This document shows positions 1-10,029 of a stretch of 64,000 nt of DNA, one piece after another. Both the position numbers and the translations under genes were made by a program. This DNA comes from Hymenobacter montanus (GTDB taxonomy: Bacteria > Bacteroidota > Bacteroidia > Cytophagales > Hymenobacteraceae). How positions within the stretch are numbered: position 1 is the first letter of the stretch; each line of letters opens with the position of its first letter. The stretch covers positions 224,306-288,305 of the forward strand of contig NZ_JACXAD010000004.1 in NCBI RefSeq assembly GCF_014699115.1, read 5' to 3'. Under the pieces are notes generated by a model. It had not been told where the DNA came from and made no database searches. It saw nothing but the letters and a program-made list of their open reading frames with translations.

Positions 1-1
1 C

Positions 2-385
2 GAGCAGAAGCGCCACAAGGCCATGCACGGCCTGTACCGCTCGCTCATCAACAACATGGTCGAAGGCGTGAGCAACGGTTTCACTAAGCAGCTCGAGCTG
101 GTAGGGGTAGGCTACAAGGCCTCCTTGGCCGGCACCACGCTGGAGCTGGCGCTCGGCTACTCGCACAACATCTACATCGCCCTGCCGAAAGAAGTAACCG
201 CTACGGCCGTTACCGAAAAAGGCAAGAACCCGATTGTTACGCTCAGCAGCATCGACAATCAGCTCCTGGGTCAGGTAGCCGCTAAAATTCGTTCCCTGCG
301 TAAAGTCGAGCCCTACAAAGGCAAAGGTGTACGCTTCGTGGGCGAAATCATCCGTCGCAAAGCTGGTAAAACGGCCTCTAAATAA
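2..385 (+). CDS. rplF: 50S ribosomal protein L6 (5' end missing)
   Basis: C-terminal 127 residues of ribosomal protein L6; the gene begins before the window and is open from base 2 (EQKRHKAMHGLYRSLI). L6 binds 23S rRNA near the sarcin-ricin loop and is needed for late assembly of the large subunit. The stretch VGVGYKA and the ending VRFVGEIIRRKAGK are typical of the second L6 domain. It is the first visible gene of the spc part of a co-directional ribosomal operon; rplR follows after 9 bases. An ATG at 23 lies inside the conserved domain and is not the start. Confidence 0.97.
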   Translation, partial: EQKRHKAMHGLYRSLINNMVEGVSNGFTKQLELVGVGYKASLAGTTLELALGYSHNIYIALPKEVTATAVTEKGKNPIVTLSSIDNQLLGQVAAKIRSLRKVEPYKGKGVRFVGEIIRRKAGKTASK

Positions 386-394
386 ATTCGCATC

Positions 395-745
395 ATGGCT
401 TTTGATAAAGCAACTCGCCGCAAGCGGATTCAGCGCATCATCCGTACCAAGGTAGCTGGCACCTCCGAGCGGCCCCGGCTGTCGGTGTTCCGTAGCAATA
501 CGGGCATCTACGCTCAGATTATCGACGACACCGCGGGCCGCACGCTGGCGGCCGCTTCCTCGAAGAAAGTAACGGCCGAAGGTGGCAACGGCGTGGCCCT
601 GGCCGCGGCCGTCGGTCGGCAGATTGCCGCCGTCGCCCAGGAGAAAGGCATCACCAAAGTGGTGTTCGACCGCTCCGGCTATCTCTACCACGGTCGCGTA
701 AAATCATTGGCTGAAGGAGCCCGCGAAGGCGGCCTCAATTTTTAA
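395..745 (+). CDS. rplR: 50S ribosomal protein L18
   Basis: 116-residue L18, the usual length, which binds 5S rRNA and attaches it to the large subunit. The N-terminus is strongly basic ([14 protein letters not shown]), followed by [10 protein letters not shown] and ending in [18 protein letters not shown], all hallmarks of L18. Its order between rplF and rpsE is canonical. Spacing to rpsE is 6 bases, so translation is probably coupled. Confidence 0.98.
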   Translation: MAFDKATRRKRIQRIIRTKVAGTSERPRLSVFRSNTGIYAQIIDDTAGRTLAAASSKKVTAEGGNGVALAAAVGRQIAAVAQEKGITKVVFDRSGYLYHGRVKSLAEGAREGGLNF

Positions 746-751
746 ACTATC

Positions 752-1327
752 ATGGCGCAAGAACGCGACAACAATCGGGCTGGCGGAGACCGTCAGCGCA
801 GCAACGACCGCGACCGGAACAAGGACAACTCCCGCATGGGCGCTGACTCCGACTTCAAAGAAAAAGTAGTAGCCATCAACCGCGTAGCGAAGGTGGTGAA
901 AGGTGGTCGCCGCTTCAGCTTCTCTGCCATCGTGGTAGTGGGCGACGGCAACGGCAACGTGGGCTACGGGCTCGGCAAAGCCAACGAAGTAACCGATGCC
1001 ATTGCCAAGGGCATTGACGACGCCAAGAAGAACATCGTGAAGGTACCCATGTACAAGCACACCGTTCCTCACCTCATGGAAGGCCGCTACGGCGGTGGTT
1101 TCGTGCTCATCCAGCCGGCCGCGGCCGGTACGGGGGTAATCGCCGGCGGTGCCATGCGCGCCGTGTTCGAGAGCGCCGGTATCAAGGATGTGCTGGCGAA
1201 GTCGAAAGGCTCGTCGAACCCTCACAACGTGGTAAAGGCTACGTTTGCGGCACTCGCTAAAATGCGCGACCCCTTGCAAATCGCCCAGGCCCGTGGTATT
1301 TCTCTTGCCCGCGTTTTTAACGGTTAA
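752..1327 (+). CDS. rpsE: 30S ribosomal protein S5
   Basis: 191-residue S5, which sits at the back of the 30S head-body junction and affects decoding accuracy. The first 30 or so residues are a polar Arg/Asn/Asp-rich extension ([20 protein letters not shown]). The double-stranded-RNA-binding domain follows ([20 protein letters not shown]) and then the [20 protein letters not shown] domain. The charged N-terminal extension makes it somewhat longer than the enterobacterial protein. It lies between rplR and rpmD with 6-base gaps. Confidence 0.98.
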   Translation: MAQERDNNRAGGDRQRSNDRDRNKDNSRMGADSDFKEKVVAINRVAKVVKGGRRFSFSAIVVVGDGNGNVGYGLGKANEVTDAIAKGIDDAKKNIVKVPMYKHTVPHLMEGRYGGGFVLIQPAAAGTGVIAGGAMRAVFESAGIKDVLAKSKGSSNPHNVVKATFAALAKMRDPLQIAQARGISLARVFNG

Positions 1328-1333
1328 CTGACC

Positions 1334-1513
1334 ATGGCACAAATTCAAGTAAAGCTCGTGCGTAGCGCCATCGACCGCCCCGAGCGTCAGAAGCGCACGG
1401 TTCAGTCCCTGGGCCTGAACAAACTCAATAGCACCGCGCAGCACGAAGTAAACCCGTCCATCATGGGCATGGTTAAAAGTGTGCAGCACCTGTTGCAAGT
1501 AACCGAACTGTAA
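1334..1513 (+). CDS. rpmD: 50S ribosomal protein L30
   Basis: 59-residue L30, too short for many gene finders. It reads MAQIQVKLVRSAIDRPERQK at the start and ends in VKSVQHLLQVTEL. The IQVKLVRSxI start and the later HLLxV segment are typical of L30. It lies between rpsE and rplO exactly as in other spc operons, 6 bases after the rpsE stop and 12 bases before rplO. Confidence 0.96.
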   Translation: MAQIQVKLVRSAIDRPERQKRTVQSLGLNKLNSTAQHEVNPSIMGMVKSVQHLLQVTEL

Positions 1514-1525
1514 GACTCACTCGTC

Positions 1526-1975
1526 ATGCTCAATCTCAGCAATCTAAAGCCCGCCGTTGGCTCGACCAAGAACGAGAAGCGGATTGGTCGGGGCGAAGGC
1601 TCCACGCGCGGTGGCACGTCGACCCGTGGTCACAAAGGCGCCAAGTCGCGTTCCGGCTACAAGCGCAAGTCCGGTTTCGAAGGCGGCCAGATGCCTCTTC
1701 AGCGCCGGGTGCCCAAGTTCGGCTTCACGAACATCAACCGGGTAGAGTACAAGGCCATCAACCTCGATGTGCTGGCTGGCCTGCTCGAAAAGAACAACGC
1801 TACCACCATGGATGCCGCCTATTTCGTGGCGAATGGCTTGGTTTCGAAAAACGCTAAAATCAAAATCCTCGGCCGGGGCGAAGTAACCACGGCGCTGGAA
1901 GTTCATGCTCACGCATTCTCGAAGTCGGCTGTTGAAGCCATCGAGAAGGCGGGCGGCAAAGCGGTAACGCTCTAA
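1526..1975 (+). CDS. rplO: 50S ribosomal protein L15
   Basis: 149-residue L15, an early-assembling large-subunit protein. The N-terminal tail is Gly/Arg/Lys rich (GRGEGSTRGGTSTRGHKGAK) and penetrates rRNA in known structures; the globular C-terminal part ends HAFSKSAVEAIEKAGGKAVTL-like with the family pattern. The ATG at 1526 gives the conserved start MLNLSNLKPA. secY follows after 15 bases, the usual order. Confidence 0.98.
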   Translation: MLNLSNLKPAVGSTKNEKRIGRGEGSTRGGTSTRGHKGAKSRSGYKRKSGFEGGQMPLQRRVPKFGFTNINRVEYKAINLDVLAGLLEKNNATTMDAAYFVANGLVSKNAKIKILGRGEVTTALEVHAHAFSKSAVEAIEKAGGKAVTL

Positions 1976-1990
1976 AAGCTACCTTCGGCA

Positions 1991-3310
1991 ATGAATAAGT
2001 TTATCGAGTCGATAAAAAATATTTTTGCGATTGAGGATTTGCGAACGCGAATCCTCAATACGCTTTTCTTCATTGCCATCTACCGCCTTGGCGTTTACGT
2101 GGTGTTGCCGGGCGTTGACCCCACGCAGCTCAAGACCGGCGCCCAAGGCTTGTTTGGCATTCTGGACACCCTCCTCGGGGGCGCGTTCAGCCACGCGTCG
2201 ATTTTCGCGCTGGGCATCATGCCGTACATCTCGGCCAGCATCGTGTTGCAGCTGCTCACGATTGCGGTTCCCTACTTCCAGAAGCTCCAGAAGGAGGGCG
2301 AGTCGGGCCGCAAGAAAATCAACCAGTACACGCGTATCCTCACTATCCCGATCGTGTTGGCGCAGTCAGTTGGCTTCATCGCCACGATCAACGCCGAAGC
2401 CATTATCAACCCGGGCACCTTCTTCACCGTTTCGACCATGATTATCATCACGGCCGGGACGTTGTTTTGTATGTGGCTGGGTGAGAAAATCACCGATAAA
2501 GGTATTGGCAACGGCATCTCGATGATCATCATGATCGGCATCGTGTCGCGTCTGCCCGGTGCCATCATTGGGGAGGCCGCGGCCAAAGGCGTGAACAAGT
2601 CCCTCATTTTCCTGCTGGAAATGGTGGTCCTGTTCCTGGTTGTCATGGCAGTTATCGTGCTCACGCAGGCCGTGCGCCGCATCGCGGTACAGTACGCCAA
2701 GCAAGTAGGGGGTACCACACAGCTAGATGCGCAGCGCCAGTTCATTCCCCTCAAAGTGAATGCCGCCGGGGTAATGCCCATCATCTTCGCGCAGTCGTTG
2801 ATGTTCGTGCCGGCCATCGTGGCTTCGGTGTGGCAGAACCAAAGCGAGCTGGCCAGCTACATCGGCGTGAAGTTCTCGGACTACACCTCCTGGCAGTATA
2901 ACCTGACCTTTTGCTTATTGATCATCATCTTTACCTACTTCTACACGGCCATCAGCGTAAATCCTAATCAGATTGCGGACGACCTGAAGCGGAGCGGCGG
3001 CTTTGTGCCGGGCGTAAAGCCGGGCCGCGACACGTCGGAGTTCATTGATGAGATCCTGACGCGGATAACCCTACCCGGTGCCATTGCCCTTGCGCTGATT
3101 GCCATTTTTCCCGCTATTGCCTTGCTGCTCGGCGTAACTCGTCCGTTCTCCGCTTTCTATGGTGGTACGTCGCTTATCATCATGGTCGGGGTAGTTCTCG
3201 ACACGGTGAACCAGGTGCAGAGCTACCTGCTGATGCAGCACTATGACGGCATGATGAAATCGGGTAAGCTGCGCGGTCGTACAGCCCAACCAATTTCGGT
3301 AGCTTCGTAA
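1991..3310 (+). CDS. secY: Protein translocase subunit SecY
   Basis: 439-residue channel subunit of the SecYEG translocon, through which the Sec-dependent proteins coded elsewhere in this window would cross the inner membrane. The protein has about ten hydrophobic segments, starting with a cytoplasmic amphipathic stretch (IKNIFAIEDLRTRI) before the first one. Conserved elements include LGIMPYISASIVLQLL, EKITDKGIGNGISMII and NPNQIADDLKRSGGFVPG. Its stop codon is followed directly, with no spacing, by the start of map, so the two are surely co-translated. SecA, its motor partner, lies at 49560-52961. Confidence 0.98.
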   Translation: MNKFIESIKNIFAIEDLRTRILNTLFFIAIYRLGVYVVLPGVDPTQLKTGAQGLFGILDTLLGGAFSHASIFALGIMPYISASIVLQLLTIAVPYFQKLQKEGESGRKKINQYTRILTIPIVLAQSVGFIATINAEAIINPGTFFTVSTMIIITAGTLFCMWLGEKITDKGIGNGISMIIMIGIVSRLPGAIIGEAAAKGVNKSLIFLLEMVVLFLVVMAVIVLTQAVRRIAVQYAKQVGGTTQLDAQRQFIPLKVNAAGVMPIIFAQSLMFVPAIVASVWQNQSELASYIGVKFSDYTSWQYNLTFCLLIIIFTYFYTAISVNPNQIADDLKRSGGFVPGVKPGRDTSEFIDEILTRITLPGAIALALIAIFPAIALLLGVTRPFSAFYGGTSLIIMVGVVLDTVNQVQSYLLMQHYDGMMKSGKLRGRTAQPISVAS

Positions 3311-4105
3311 ATGGTGATGGCCAGCGGCAGTATTCAATATAAAACCGAAGAAGAAATTGACCTCATCCGCGCCAGTGCGCTAGTACTGGCCAAGGCCCAC
3401 GGCGAAATCGCGGGCATGATACAGGAAGGAGTTACGACGCGACAGCTCGATAAGCGCGCGGAAGAATTCATCCGGGATCATGGTGGAGTACCTTCCTTCA
3501 AAGGCTACAATAAGTTTCCCTACAGCCTGTGCCTCTCCCCGAATTCGGTGGTGGTGCACGGGTTCGCTACCGATGAGCCGCTGAAGAGTGGCGATATCTT
3601 ATCGGTCGACTGTGGGGTCTTTCTGAATGGTTTTCATTCAGACAGTGCTTACACTTACCCAATCGGGGAGGTGGCGCCGGAAGTGCTGACACTGCTGCGG
3701 GAAACCAAAGCGGCGCTGTACAAAGGCATAGAGCAAGCCGTGAGCGGCAACCGCGTGGGCGACATCAGCTACGCCATCCAGAACCACGTGGCCCCGCTGG
3801 GCTACGGGGTGGTGCGCGAGCTGGTTGGGCACGGGGTTGGTGCGAAGCTGCACGAGAAGCCCGAGGTGCCGAATTACGGCAAGCGGGGTTCCGGGCCGCT
3901 CTTGCAAACGGGTTTGGTGTTGGCCATTGAGCCAATGGTAAACCTCGGCAAGAAGGACGTGGTGCAGGAAGCCGATGGCTGGACCATCCGCACCAAGGAC
4001 CGCAAGCCCTCGGCGCACTTTGAGCATACCGTAGTTGTTAGAAAAGATAAGGCGGAGGTTCTCACCTCCTTTGAGTACATAGAAAAAGCATTCCAAGGGT
4101 CTTAG
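3311..4105 (+). CDS. map: Type I methionine aminopeptidase
   Basis: 264 residues; removes the initiator methionine from new proteins. The pita-bread fold metal ligands can be recognised: two Asp in SVDCGVFLNGFHSDSAYT, His in GHGVG, Glu in EPMV and Glu in FEHTVVV. ATGs at 3311 and 3317 are both possible starts; 3311 abuts the secY stop. The last codons (FQGS, then TAG) fall in a repeat (CTTAGGGACTTGG with its inverted copy downstream), so the C-terminus seems to have been set by repeat insertion. The map-infA-rpmJ order is standard for this operon in Bacteroidota. Confidence 0.96.
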   Translation: MVMASGSIQYKTEEEIDLIRASALVLAKAHGEIAGMIQEGVTTRQLDKRAEEFIRDHGGVPSFKGYNKFPYSLCLSPNSVVVHGFATDEPLKSGDILSVDCGVFLNGFHSDSAYTYPIGEVAPEVLTLLRETKAALYKGIEQAVSGNRVGDISYAIQNHVAPLGYGVVRELVGHGVGAKLHEKPEVPNYGKRGSGPLLQTGLVLAIEPMVNLGKKDVVQEADGWTIRTKDRKPSAHFEHTVVVRKDKAEVLTSFEYIEKAFQGS

Positions 4106-4167
4106 GGACTTGGTTTTTGGCCAATCCCGAGCATTCCAAGTCCCCAAGTCCCTAAGTTCCCAAGTCC
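4088..4167 (+). repeat. Short inverted/direct repeat between map and infA
   Basis: CTTAGGGACTTGG (4101-4113) is repeated perfectly inverted as CCAAGTCCCTAAG (4145-4157), and GCATTCCAAG occurs directly at 4088-4097 and 4131-4140. Further CCCAAGTCCC units run up to the infA start. The left arm contains the map stop codon. The structure can fold as a hairpin in the mRNA between map and infA. It resembles low-complexity intergenic repeats rather than a terminator, as there is no T run. Confidence 0.7.
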
Positions 4168-4171
4168 CTTT

Positions 4172-4390
4172 ATGGCAAAACAAGCCTCGATTGAGCAGGA
4201 CGGTACCATCCTCGAAGCCCTCTCCAACGCCATGTTCCGCGTGGAGCTGGAGAACGGCCACCAGCTGATTGCCCACATCTCGGGCAAGATGCGGATGCAC
4301 TACATCAAAATCCTGCCTGGCGACAAGGTTAAGCTGGAAATGTCACCCTACGACTTGTCGAAGGGGCGCATCAAGTATCGTTATAAGTAA
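4172..4390 (+). CDS. infA: Translation initiation factor IF-1
   Basis: 72-residue IF-1, a single OB-fold protein that occupies the 30S A site during initiation. The sequence [20 protein letters not shown] and the later [20 protein letters not shown] and [14 protein letters not shown] are family signatures. Length is exactly that of the family. It sits between map and rpmJ, the usual place in this operon, 21 bases before rpmJ. Confidence 0.98.
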   Translation: MAKQASIEQDGTILEALSNAMFRVELENGHQLIAHISGKMRMHYIKILPGDKVKLEMSPYDLSKGRIKYRYK

Positions 4391-4411
4391 ACCCGTTTCC
4401 CTTCACAGGTC

Positions 4412-4528
4412 ATGAAAGTAAAAACCTCGGTGAAAAAGCGTAGCGTGGACTGCAAGCTGGTCCGCCGTAATGGCAAGCTCTACGTCATCAACAAGAAAAA
4501 CCCCCGCTTCAAGCAGCGTCAGGGCTAA
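4412..4528 (+). CDS. rpmJ: 50S ribosomal protein L36 (zinc-less form)
   Basis: 38-residue L36: [20 protein letters not shown] at the start and NPRFKQRQG at the end. Of the classical zinc ligands (three Cys and one His) only Cys14 remains: the position of the first Cys is Ser, that of the third is Asn and the His is replaced. This is therefore the C-minus paralogue type, which does not need zinc. It lies in the standard place between infA and rpsM. Confidence 0.96.
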   Translation: MKVKTSVKKRSVDCKLVRRNGKLYVINKKNPRFKQRQG

Positions 4529-4627
4529 TCCAATTTTAGAATCCCGGAGCCTTGGGTACTGGTAAGGTCACTTACCGCCTTCCAAGCAGCTGCCGGGCTT
4601 CTGTCCGCAAACACATAACCACACACA

Positions 4628-5005
4628 ATGGCTCGTATCGCAGGGGTTGATATCCCGGACAACAAGCGCGGCGAAATCGCCCTGACTTACATCTTCGGCA
4701 TTGGCCGGAGCAATTCTCAGAAGATTCTGGTGAAAGCCGGGGTTGACATCAACAAGAAGGTGAAGGAGTGGACCGACGAGGAGTCGGGGGCTATCCGGGC
4801 CATTATTGCTGCTGAGCACAAAACGGAGGGCGTGCTGCGCTCGGAAGTAACCACCAACATCAAGCGTTTGATGGACATCGGTTGCTACCGCGGCTTGCGT
4901 CACCGCAAAGGTCTGCCGGTTCGTGGTCAGCGCACCAAGAACAACTCGCGTACCCGCAAGGGCAAGCGGAAGACGGTAGCCGGCAAGAAGAAGGCAACCA
5001 AATAA
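4628..5005 (+). CDS. rpsM: 30S ribosomal protein S13
   Basis: 125-residue S13 of the 30S head, which contacts the P-site tRNA and forms the A-site finger bridge. Signatures: [20 protein letters not shown], the helix-turn segment [34 protein letters not shown] and a basic tail ending GKKKATK. The ATG at 4628 gives the conserved start. It is separated from rpsK by about 150 bases of AT-rich palindromic repeat, unusually wide for these neighbours. Confidence 0.98.
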   Translation: MARIAGVDIPDNKRGEIALTYIFGIGRSNSQKILVKAGVDINKKVKEWTDEESGAIRAIIAAEHKTEGVLRSEVTTNIKRLMDIGCYRGLRHRKGLPVRGQRTKNNSRTRKGKRKTVAGKKKATK

Positions 5006-5027
5006 TCTCACACGGGAATCGGTTTTT

Positions 5028-5123
5028 TTGAATTAAAAATTAGGAATTAAAAATTAAAAATTGAGGGACTAAGACACCTTAATCTATGACTTTTTAATTT
5101 TTAATTCTTCATTTTTAATTCAA
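5028..5123 (+). repeat. AT-rich palindromic repeat, copy 1 (between rpsM and rpsK)
   Basis: Two arms of 33 bases (5028-5060 and 5091-5123) are inverted copies with about 31 matches. They are built from the unit GAATTAAAAATTAAAAAT; the loop is TGAGGGACTAAGACACC plus a few bases. The same units recur at 42457-42521 and 61208-61284. It lies inside the ribosomal operon, so it must be transcribed and could form a long A/U stem in the message without stopping expression of the essential downstream genes. Confidence 0.85.
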
Positions 5124-5159
5124 TCAGCCAACACCTCCCGCATTTTTTGCGATAACCAA

Positions 5160-5552
5160 ATGGCACAAAAAAGAAAAGACAAAGCCAAGAAGCGCGTTGT
5201 CGTGGTGGAGCAGGTGGGCCAGGTACACATCCGGGCCTCGTTCAACAACATCATCATCTCCATCACCAATAACAACGGTCAAGTTATTTCGTGGGCTTCG
5301 GCCGGCAAAATGGGCTTCCGTGGTTCCAAGAAAAATACGCCCTACGCCGCTCAAATGGCGATGAGCGACTGCGGCAAAGTAGCCCACGACCTGGGCATGC
5401 GCAAAGCCGAAGTATTTGTTAAAGGTCCGGGTTCGGGCCGTGAGTCGGCCATCCGCGCCCTCGGCAACGTGGGTATTGAGGTGACCACCATCCGCGACGT
5501 AACGCCGCTGCCTCACAACGGCTGCCGCCCTCCCAAGCGTCGTCGCGTTTAG
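5160..5552 (+). CDS. rpsK: 30S ribosomal protein S11
   Basis: 130-residue S11, which lies on the 30S platform next to the mRNA exit and the Shine-Dalgarno helix. After a Lys-rich start ([20 protein letters not shown]) come [39 protein letters not shown] and the C-terminal [16 protein letters not shown], which are diagnostic. rpsD follows 26 bases downstream. Confidence 0.98.
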   Translation: MAQKRKDKAKKRVVVVEQVGQVHIRASFNNIIISITNNNGQVISWASAGKMGFRGSKKNTPYAAQMAMSDCGKVAHDLGMRKAEVFVKGPGSGRESAIRALGNVGIEVTTIRDVTPLPHNGCRPPKRRRV

Positions 5553-5578
5553 TTTTTCACTTCTGATAGTATAGTAAG

Positions 5579-6184
5579 ATGGCACGTTATACCGGCCCTA
5601 CCTCAAAAATTGCCCGTCGCTTCAACGAGCCGATTTTCGGCCCCGACAAAGCACTCAACAAGAAAGCCTATCCTCCGGGCCAGCACGGCCGTGGCCGCCG
5701 CAAGAAGCAGTCGGAATACGCGGTGCAGCTCATGGAGAAGCAGAAGGTGAAGTACATGTACGGCATGTTGGAGAAGCAATTCGAAAACCTGTTCCACAAA
5801 GCTGCCACCATGCCCGGCATCACCGGCGACAACCTGCTCGCCCTGCTGGAAGCCCGTCTGGACAACACCGTGTACCGTTTGGGCATCGCCTCGACGCGCC
5901 GGGCAGCTCGCCAGCTCGTTGGGCACAAACACATCACGGTGAATGGTGAAGTGGTGAACATTCCGTCGTACCACCTCCGCCCCGGCGACATCGTGGCCGT
6001 GCGCGAGAAGTCGAAGTCGCTCGAAGCCATCACCACGAGCCTGTCGGTTCGCAACTCGCGCCAGTTCTCCTGGCTGGAGTGGGATGGTAAGGAGATGGCA
6101 GGCAAGTTTACCACGGCCCCGGCCCGCGAGCTGATTCCCGAGAAAATCACGGAGCAGCTCATCGTCGAATTGTATTCGAAGTAA
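5579..6184 (+). CDS. rpsD: 30S ribosomal protein S4
   Basis: 201-residue S4, a primary 16S rRNA-binding protein. Conserved parts: [40 protein letters not shown], the S4 RNA-binding domain ([20 protein letters not shown], then [20 protein letters not shown]) and the C-terminal [19 protein letters not shown]. In many bacteria S4 autoregulates this operon by binding its own mRNA; no such site was identified here. A GC-rich hairpin lies between it and rpoA. Confidence 0.98.
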   Translation: MARYTGPTSKIARRFNEPIFGPDKALNKKAYPPGQHGRGRRKKQSEYAVQLMEKQKVKYMYGMLEKQFENLFHKAATMPGITGDNLLALLEARLDNTVYRLGIASTRRAARQLVGHKHITVNGEVVNIPSYHLRPGDIVAVREKSKSLEAITTSLSVRNSRQFSWLEWDGKEMAGKFTTAPARELIPEKITEQLIVELYSK

Positions 6185-6199
6185 GTAGCGCTACTGGTA

Positions 6200-6224
6200 G
6201 CGGCCCGGCAAACTGCCGGGCCGC
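6200..6224 (+). terminator. GC-rich hairpin between rpsD and rpoA
   Basis: GCGGCCCGGC (6200-6209) pairs perfectly with GCCGGGCCGC (6215-6224) across the loop AAACT. No T run follows, so it may be a partial terminator, an mRNA processing site or a stability element that tunes rpoA and rplQ relative to the upstream genes. Confidence 0.5.
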
Positions 6225-6274
6225 ACTTGTGCTTATACTTCACCCAATTTTTTCAAATTTTTTACGCCCCACAT

Positions 6275-7264
6275 ATGTCAATCTTAGCTTTTCAGATGCC
6301 GGAGAAAGTGGTGATGGAGAAATCCGACGACTTCACCGGGACGTTTGAATTTAAGCCGCTCGAGAAGGGCTACGGCGTCACCATTGGCAATGCGCTGCGT
6401 CGCATCCTGTTGTCGTCGCTGGAGGGCTTCGCCATCACGTCGGTTCGCACGAACAGCGTGTTGCACGAGTTTTCGACCATTGAAGGGGTGATTGAGGACA
6501 TGTCCGAAATCATCCTGAACCTGAAAATGGTTCGCTTCAAGAAGACGAGCGACGCCATTGCTGATAAAATTACGGTGCGCGTGAAAGGTCAGGAGACCTT
6601 CTCCGGCAGCGACATTGCCAAGTTCGCCAGCGGTTTCGAGGTGCTGAACCCCGACCACGTGATTGCCCACATCGACCCCAGCAAAGAGCTGGAGTTTGAG
6701 CTGACCATTGCCCGGGGCCGGGGCTACGTACCTGCCGAGGAGAACAAGCCCGCGGACCAGGTTTTCGGTCAGATTGCCATTGATGCCATCTACACGCCCA
6801 TTAAAAACGTGAAGTATAGCATCGAGAACACCCGGGTAGAGCAGAAGACCGACTACGAGAAGCTCATCATTGAGATTCAGACCGACGGTTCGATTCACCC
6901 CGAGGAAGCGCTGAAAGGGGCGGCCAACATCCTCATCCAGCACTTTATGCTGTTCTCCGATAACACGATGACCCTAGAAGGGCCGCGGGTGACGGAAGAC
7001 GAGCCGATTGACGAAGAAACCATGCAGATGCGCAAGATGCTCAAGACTCCGCTGGAGGACATGGAGCTGAGCGTACGCGCCAAGAACTGCCTCAAAGCCG
7101 CCGACATCAAGACGATGGGCGAACTGGTTCAGCTCGAAATCGCCGACATGATGAAGTTCCGCAACTTCGGCAAGAAGAGCCTCACCGAGCTGGAAAACCT
7201 CGTGGAGGAGCGCGGCCTGGAGTTCGGCATGGACCTGAGCAAATACCGCCTCGACGAAGACTAG
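6275..7264 (+). CDS. rpoA: DNA-directed RNA polymerase subunit alpha
   Basis: 329 residues; the alpha subunit dimerises to nucleate RNA polymerase assembly and its C-terminal domain contacts promoter DNA and activators. The N-terminal domain carries [20 protein letters not shown]. The C-terminal domain has [20 protein letters not shown] and [20 protein letters not shown] with its helix-hairpin-helix. The ATG at 6275 gives [20 protein letters not shown], the start conserved in Bacteroidota; an upstream in-frame ATG at 6227 would add an unconserved hydrophobic leader and is rejected. Confidence 0.98.
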   Translation: MSILAFQMPEKVVMEKSDDFTGTFEFKPLEKGYGVTIGNALRRILLSSLEGFAITSVRTNSVLHEFSTIEGVIEDMSEIILNLKMVRFKKTSDAIADKITVRVKGQETFSGSDIAKFASGFEVLNPDHVIAHIDPSKELEFELTIARGRGYVPAEENKPADQVFGQIAIDAIYTPIKNVKYSIENTRVEQKTDYEKLIIEIQTDGSIHPEEALKGAANILIQHFMLFSDNTMTLEGPRVTEDEPIDEETMQMRKMLKTPLEDMELSVRAKNCLKAADIKTMGELVQLEIADMMKFRNFGKKSLTELENLVEERGLEFGMDLSKYRLDED

Positions 7265-7270
7265 TTTTTT

Positions 7271-7400
7271 AATGTGGAGATGTGATAAGATAATGTGAAG
7301 ATGTGGAAATGTGATAATGTGGAAATGCGAGCTTCGTGCTCAAACCACAATTTCCACATCTTCACATCTTTACATCTTCACATTTTTCATTTATCATATT
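7271..7400 (+). repeat. Palindromic ATGTGGA/TCCACAT repeat between rpoA and rplQ
   Basis: A tandem of AATGTGGAGATGTG-like units (7271-7325) is followed by its inverted equivalent (7350-7395); for example ATGTGAAGATGTGGAAAT at 7293-7310 and ATTTCCACATCTTCACAT at 7350-7367 are perfect inverted copies. The centre is GCGAGCTTCGTGCTC. The element lies in the ribosomal operon and is a different family from the AT-rich repeat at 5028. No coding potential was seen in the 227 bases between the two genes. Confidence 0.75.
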
Positions 7401-7491
7401 TTTTAACAGTGTGCCCGAGGGGCAGCGGTTCTAATGAGGCTTTGGCCCGCCGTGGTCGCCGCCCGCAAGCGCACATTTTTTCAAACGTCCA

Positions 7492-8100
7492 ATGAGACAC
7501 GGAAGAAAAGTAAACCAACTGGGCCGGACTACCGCCCACCGCCACGCGATGCTGTCGAACATGGCTTCGTCGCTTATCCTGCACAAGCGCATCACCACGA
7601 CGGTGGCCAAAGCCAAGGCCCTGCGCAAGTACGTGGAGCCGATGCTGACCAAGTCGAAAGAAGACACCACGCACTCGCGCCGCATGGTGTTCGCGGCCCT
7701 GCAGGACAAAGAGTCCATCAAGGAGCTGTTCGGGAATATTTCGAGCAAGATTGCTAGCCGGCCTGGGGGCTACACCCGCATTCTGAAGCTGAGCAATACG
7801 CGTCTGGGCGACAACGCCGAGATGTGCATCATCGAGCTGGTTGACTTCAACGAGACGCTACTGGCCGCTAAATCGGCCGCCGCCGAGAAGGCTACTACTT
7901 CGACCCGTCGCTCGCGCAGCCGTCGCAAGTCGTCGGGGGCCGCCACGGGGGAGGCCGCTACTTCAGCCGTTGAAGTGACCGACGAAGCCGTTGCGCCCGC
8001 TGCCACGGTAGAGACTTCAGCACCCGCTGATACGGCTACGGAAACGGTAAAGGACGGCGAGAGCCGCGATGAAGCTAAGGCCGACGAAGCAGGTGCTTAG
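7492..8100 (+). CDS. rplQ: 50S ribosomal protein L17 with long C-terminal tail
   Basis: 202 residues. The first ~120 form the L17 domain, which lines the peptide exit tunnel region ([60 protein letters not shown]). The remaining ~80 residues are a low-complexity Ala/Thr/Glu/Ser tail containing a basic patch ([13 protein letters not shown]). L17 in enterobacteria is near 127 residues, but tails of this sort are known in Bacteroidota. It is the last ribosomal gene of the operon, followed by a terminator at 8122. Confidence 0.96.
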   Translation: MRHGRKVNQLGRTTAHRHAMLSNMASSLILHKRITTTVAKAKALRKYVEPMLTKSKEDTTHSRRMVFAALQDKESIKELFGNISSKIASRPGGYTRILKLSNTRLGDNAEMCIIELVDFNETLLAAKSAAAEKATTSTRRSRSRRKSSGAATGEAATSAVEVTDEAVAPAATVETSAPADTATETVKDGESRDEAKADEAGA

Positions 8101-8121
8101 TTAATCTGGCTTTTCGACTAG

Positions 8122-8153
8122 AAGAGGACGCGCTGCGAGGTGCGTCCTTTTTT
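8122..8153 (+). terminator. Rho-independent terminator after rplQ
   Basis: AGGACGC (8125-8131) pairs with GCGTCCT (8142-8148), flanked by AA and followed by a run of six T. It marks the end of the ribosomal operon transcript. Confidence 0.85.
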
Positions 8154-8290
8154 GTTTGACGCGGCCTTAGCCACCATCGCACGGGGTGGGGCATCTCGCG
8201 TGAGGGAGTAATCAGCTTCTGGCGCAACGAAGCGAGCCAGCTGCTTCGCCCAGGTCTGAGGTGACAGTGGCCCGGTAGGAGGGTGACTAG

Positions 8291-9634
<1,344 letters not shown>

Positions 9635-9657
9635 CTGCCCGAAATAAAGCAGGTACT

Positions 9658-9695
9658 CCAACGGCCAATTTTGCGAGCGCAGAATTGGCCGTTGG
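9658..9695 (+). terminator. Hairpin between eno and ftsB-like gene
   Basis: CCAACGGCCAATT (9658-9670) pairs perfectly with AATTGGCCGTTGG (9683-9695) across a 12-base loop. The T run is weak (TATTATCTTT). It ends 16 bases before the next ATG, so it may act as a partial terminator. It also argues against the TTG at 9685 as the start of the next gene. Confidence 0.6.
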
Positions 9696-9711
9696 TATTA
9701 TCTTTACTCTG

Positions 9712-10026
9712 ATGGAATTACCAAGCTTTATCAGCCCACTACTGCGGGTGGTCCGCAGCTTCTACTTCCTCACCGGCATGGGGTTCCTGGTGTGGATGCT
9801 GGTGTTTGACGCCAACGATTTAGGCAAGCAGGTCGACATCTACCGTAAGTGGAAGGAGCTACGCAACGAGAAGCAGTATTACCTCGACAACATTGAGGTA
9901 GTGAAAAAAGAGCGGGCTGAGCTAATGAGCTCACCCGCCCTGCTGGAGAAGTTTGCCCGGGAGAAGTACCTGATGAAACGGCCGGGCGAGGACGTGTTTG
10001 TGCTGGTGCCCGCCACTACGGAGTAG
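9712..10026 (+). CDS. Septum formation initiator family protein (DivIC/FtsB-like)
   Basis: 104 residues. The layout is that of FtsB/DivIC: a short cytoplasmic N-terminus, one membrane segment around residues 15-35 (FYFLTGMGFLVWMLVF) and then a charged coiled coil (KQVDIYRKWKELRNEKQYYL, VKKERAELM). It ends in KFAREKYLMKRPGEDVFVLV, the family's typical close. Such proteins form the FtsBLQ divisome subcomplex. The ATG at 9712 gives the compact form. Placement right after eno is common in Bacteroidota. Confidence 0.88.
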   Translation: MELPSFISPLLRVVRSFYFLTGMGFLVWMLVFDANDLGKQVDIYRKWKELRNEKQYYLDNIEVVKKERAELMSSPALLEKFAREKYLMKRPGEDVFVLVPATTE

Positions 10027-10029
10027 GGC

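Noticed and set aside
704..1498. 264-codon open frame antisense to rpsE and rpmD
   Set aside because: Covers two ribosomal protein genes on the opposite strand; shadow.
5028..5123. AT-rich repeats considered as a CRISPR-like or tandem array
   Set aside because: Units are inverted, have no spacers of constant size and no cas genes are near.
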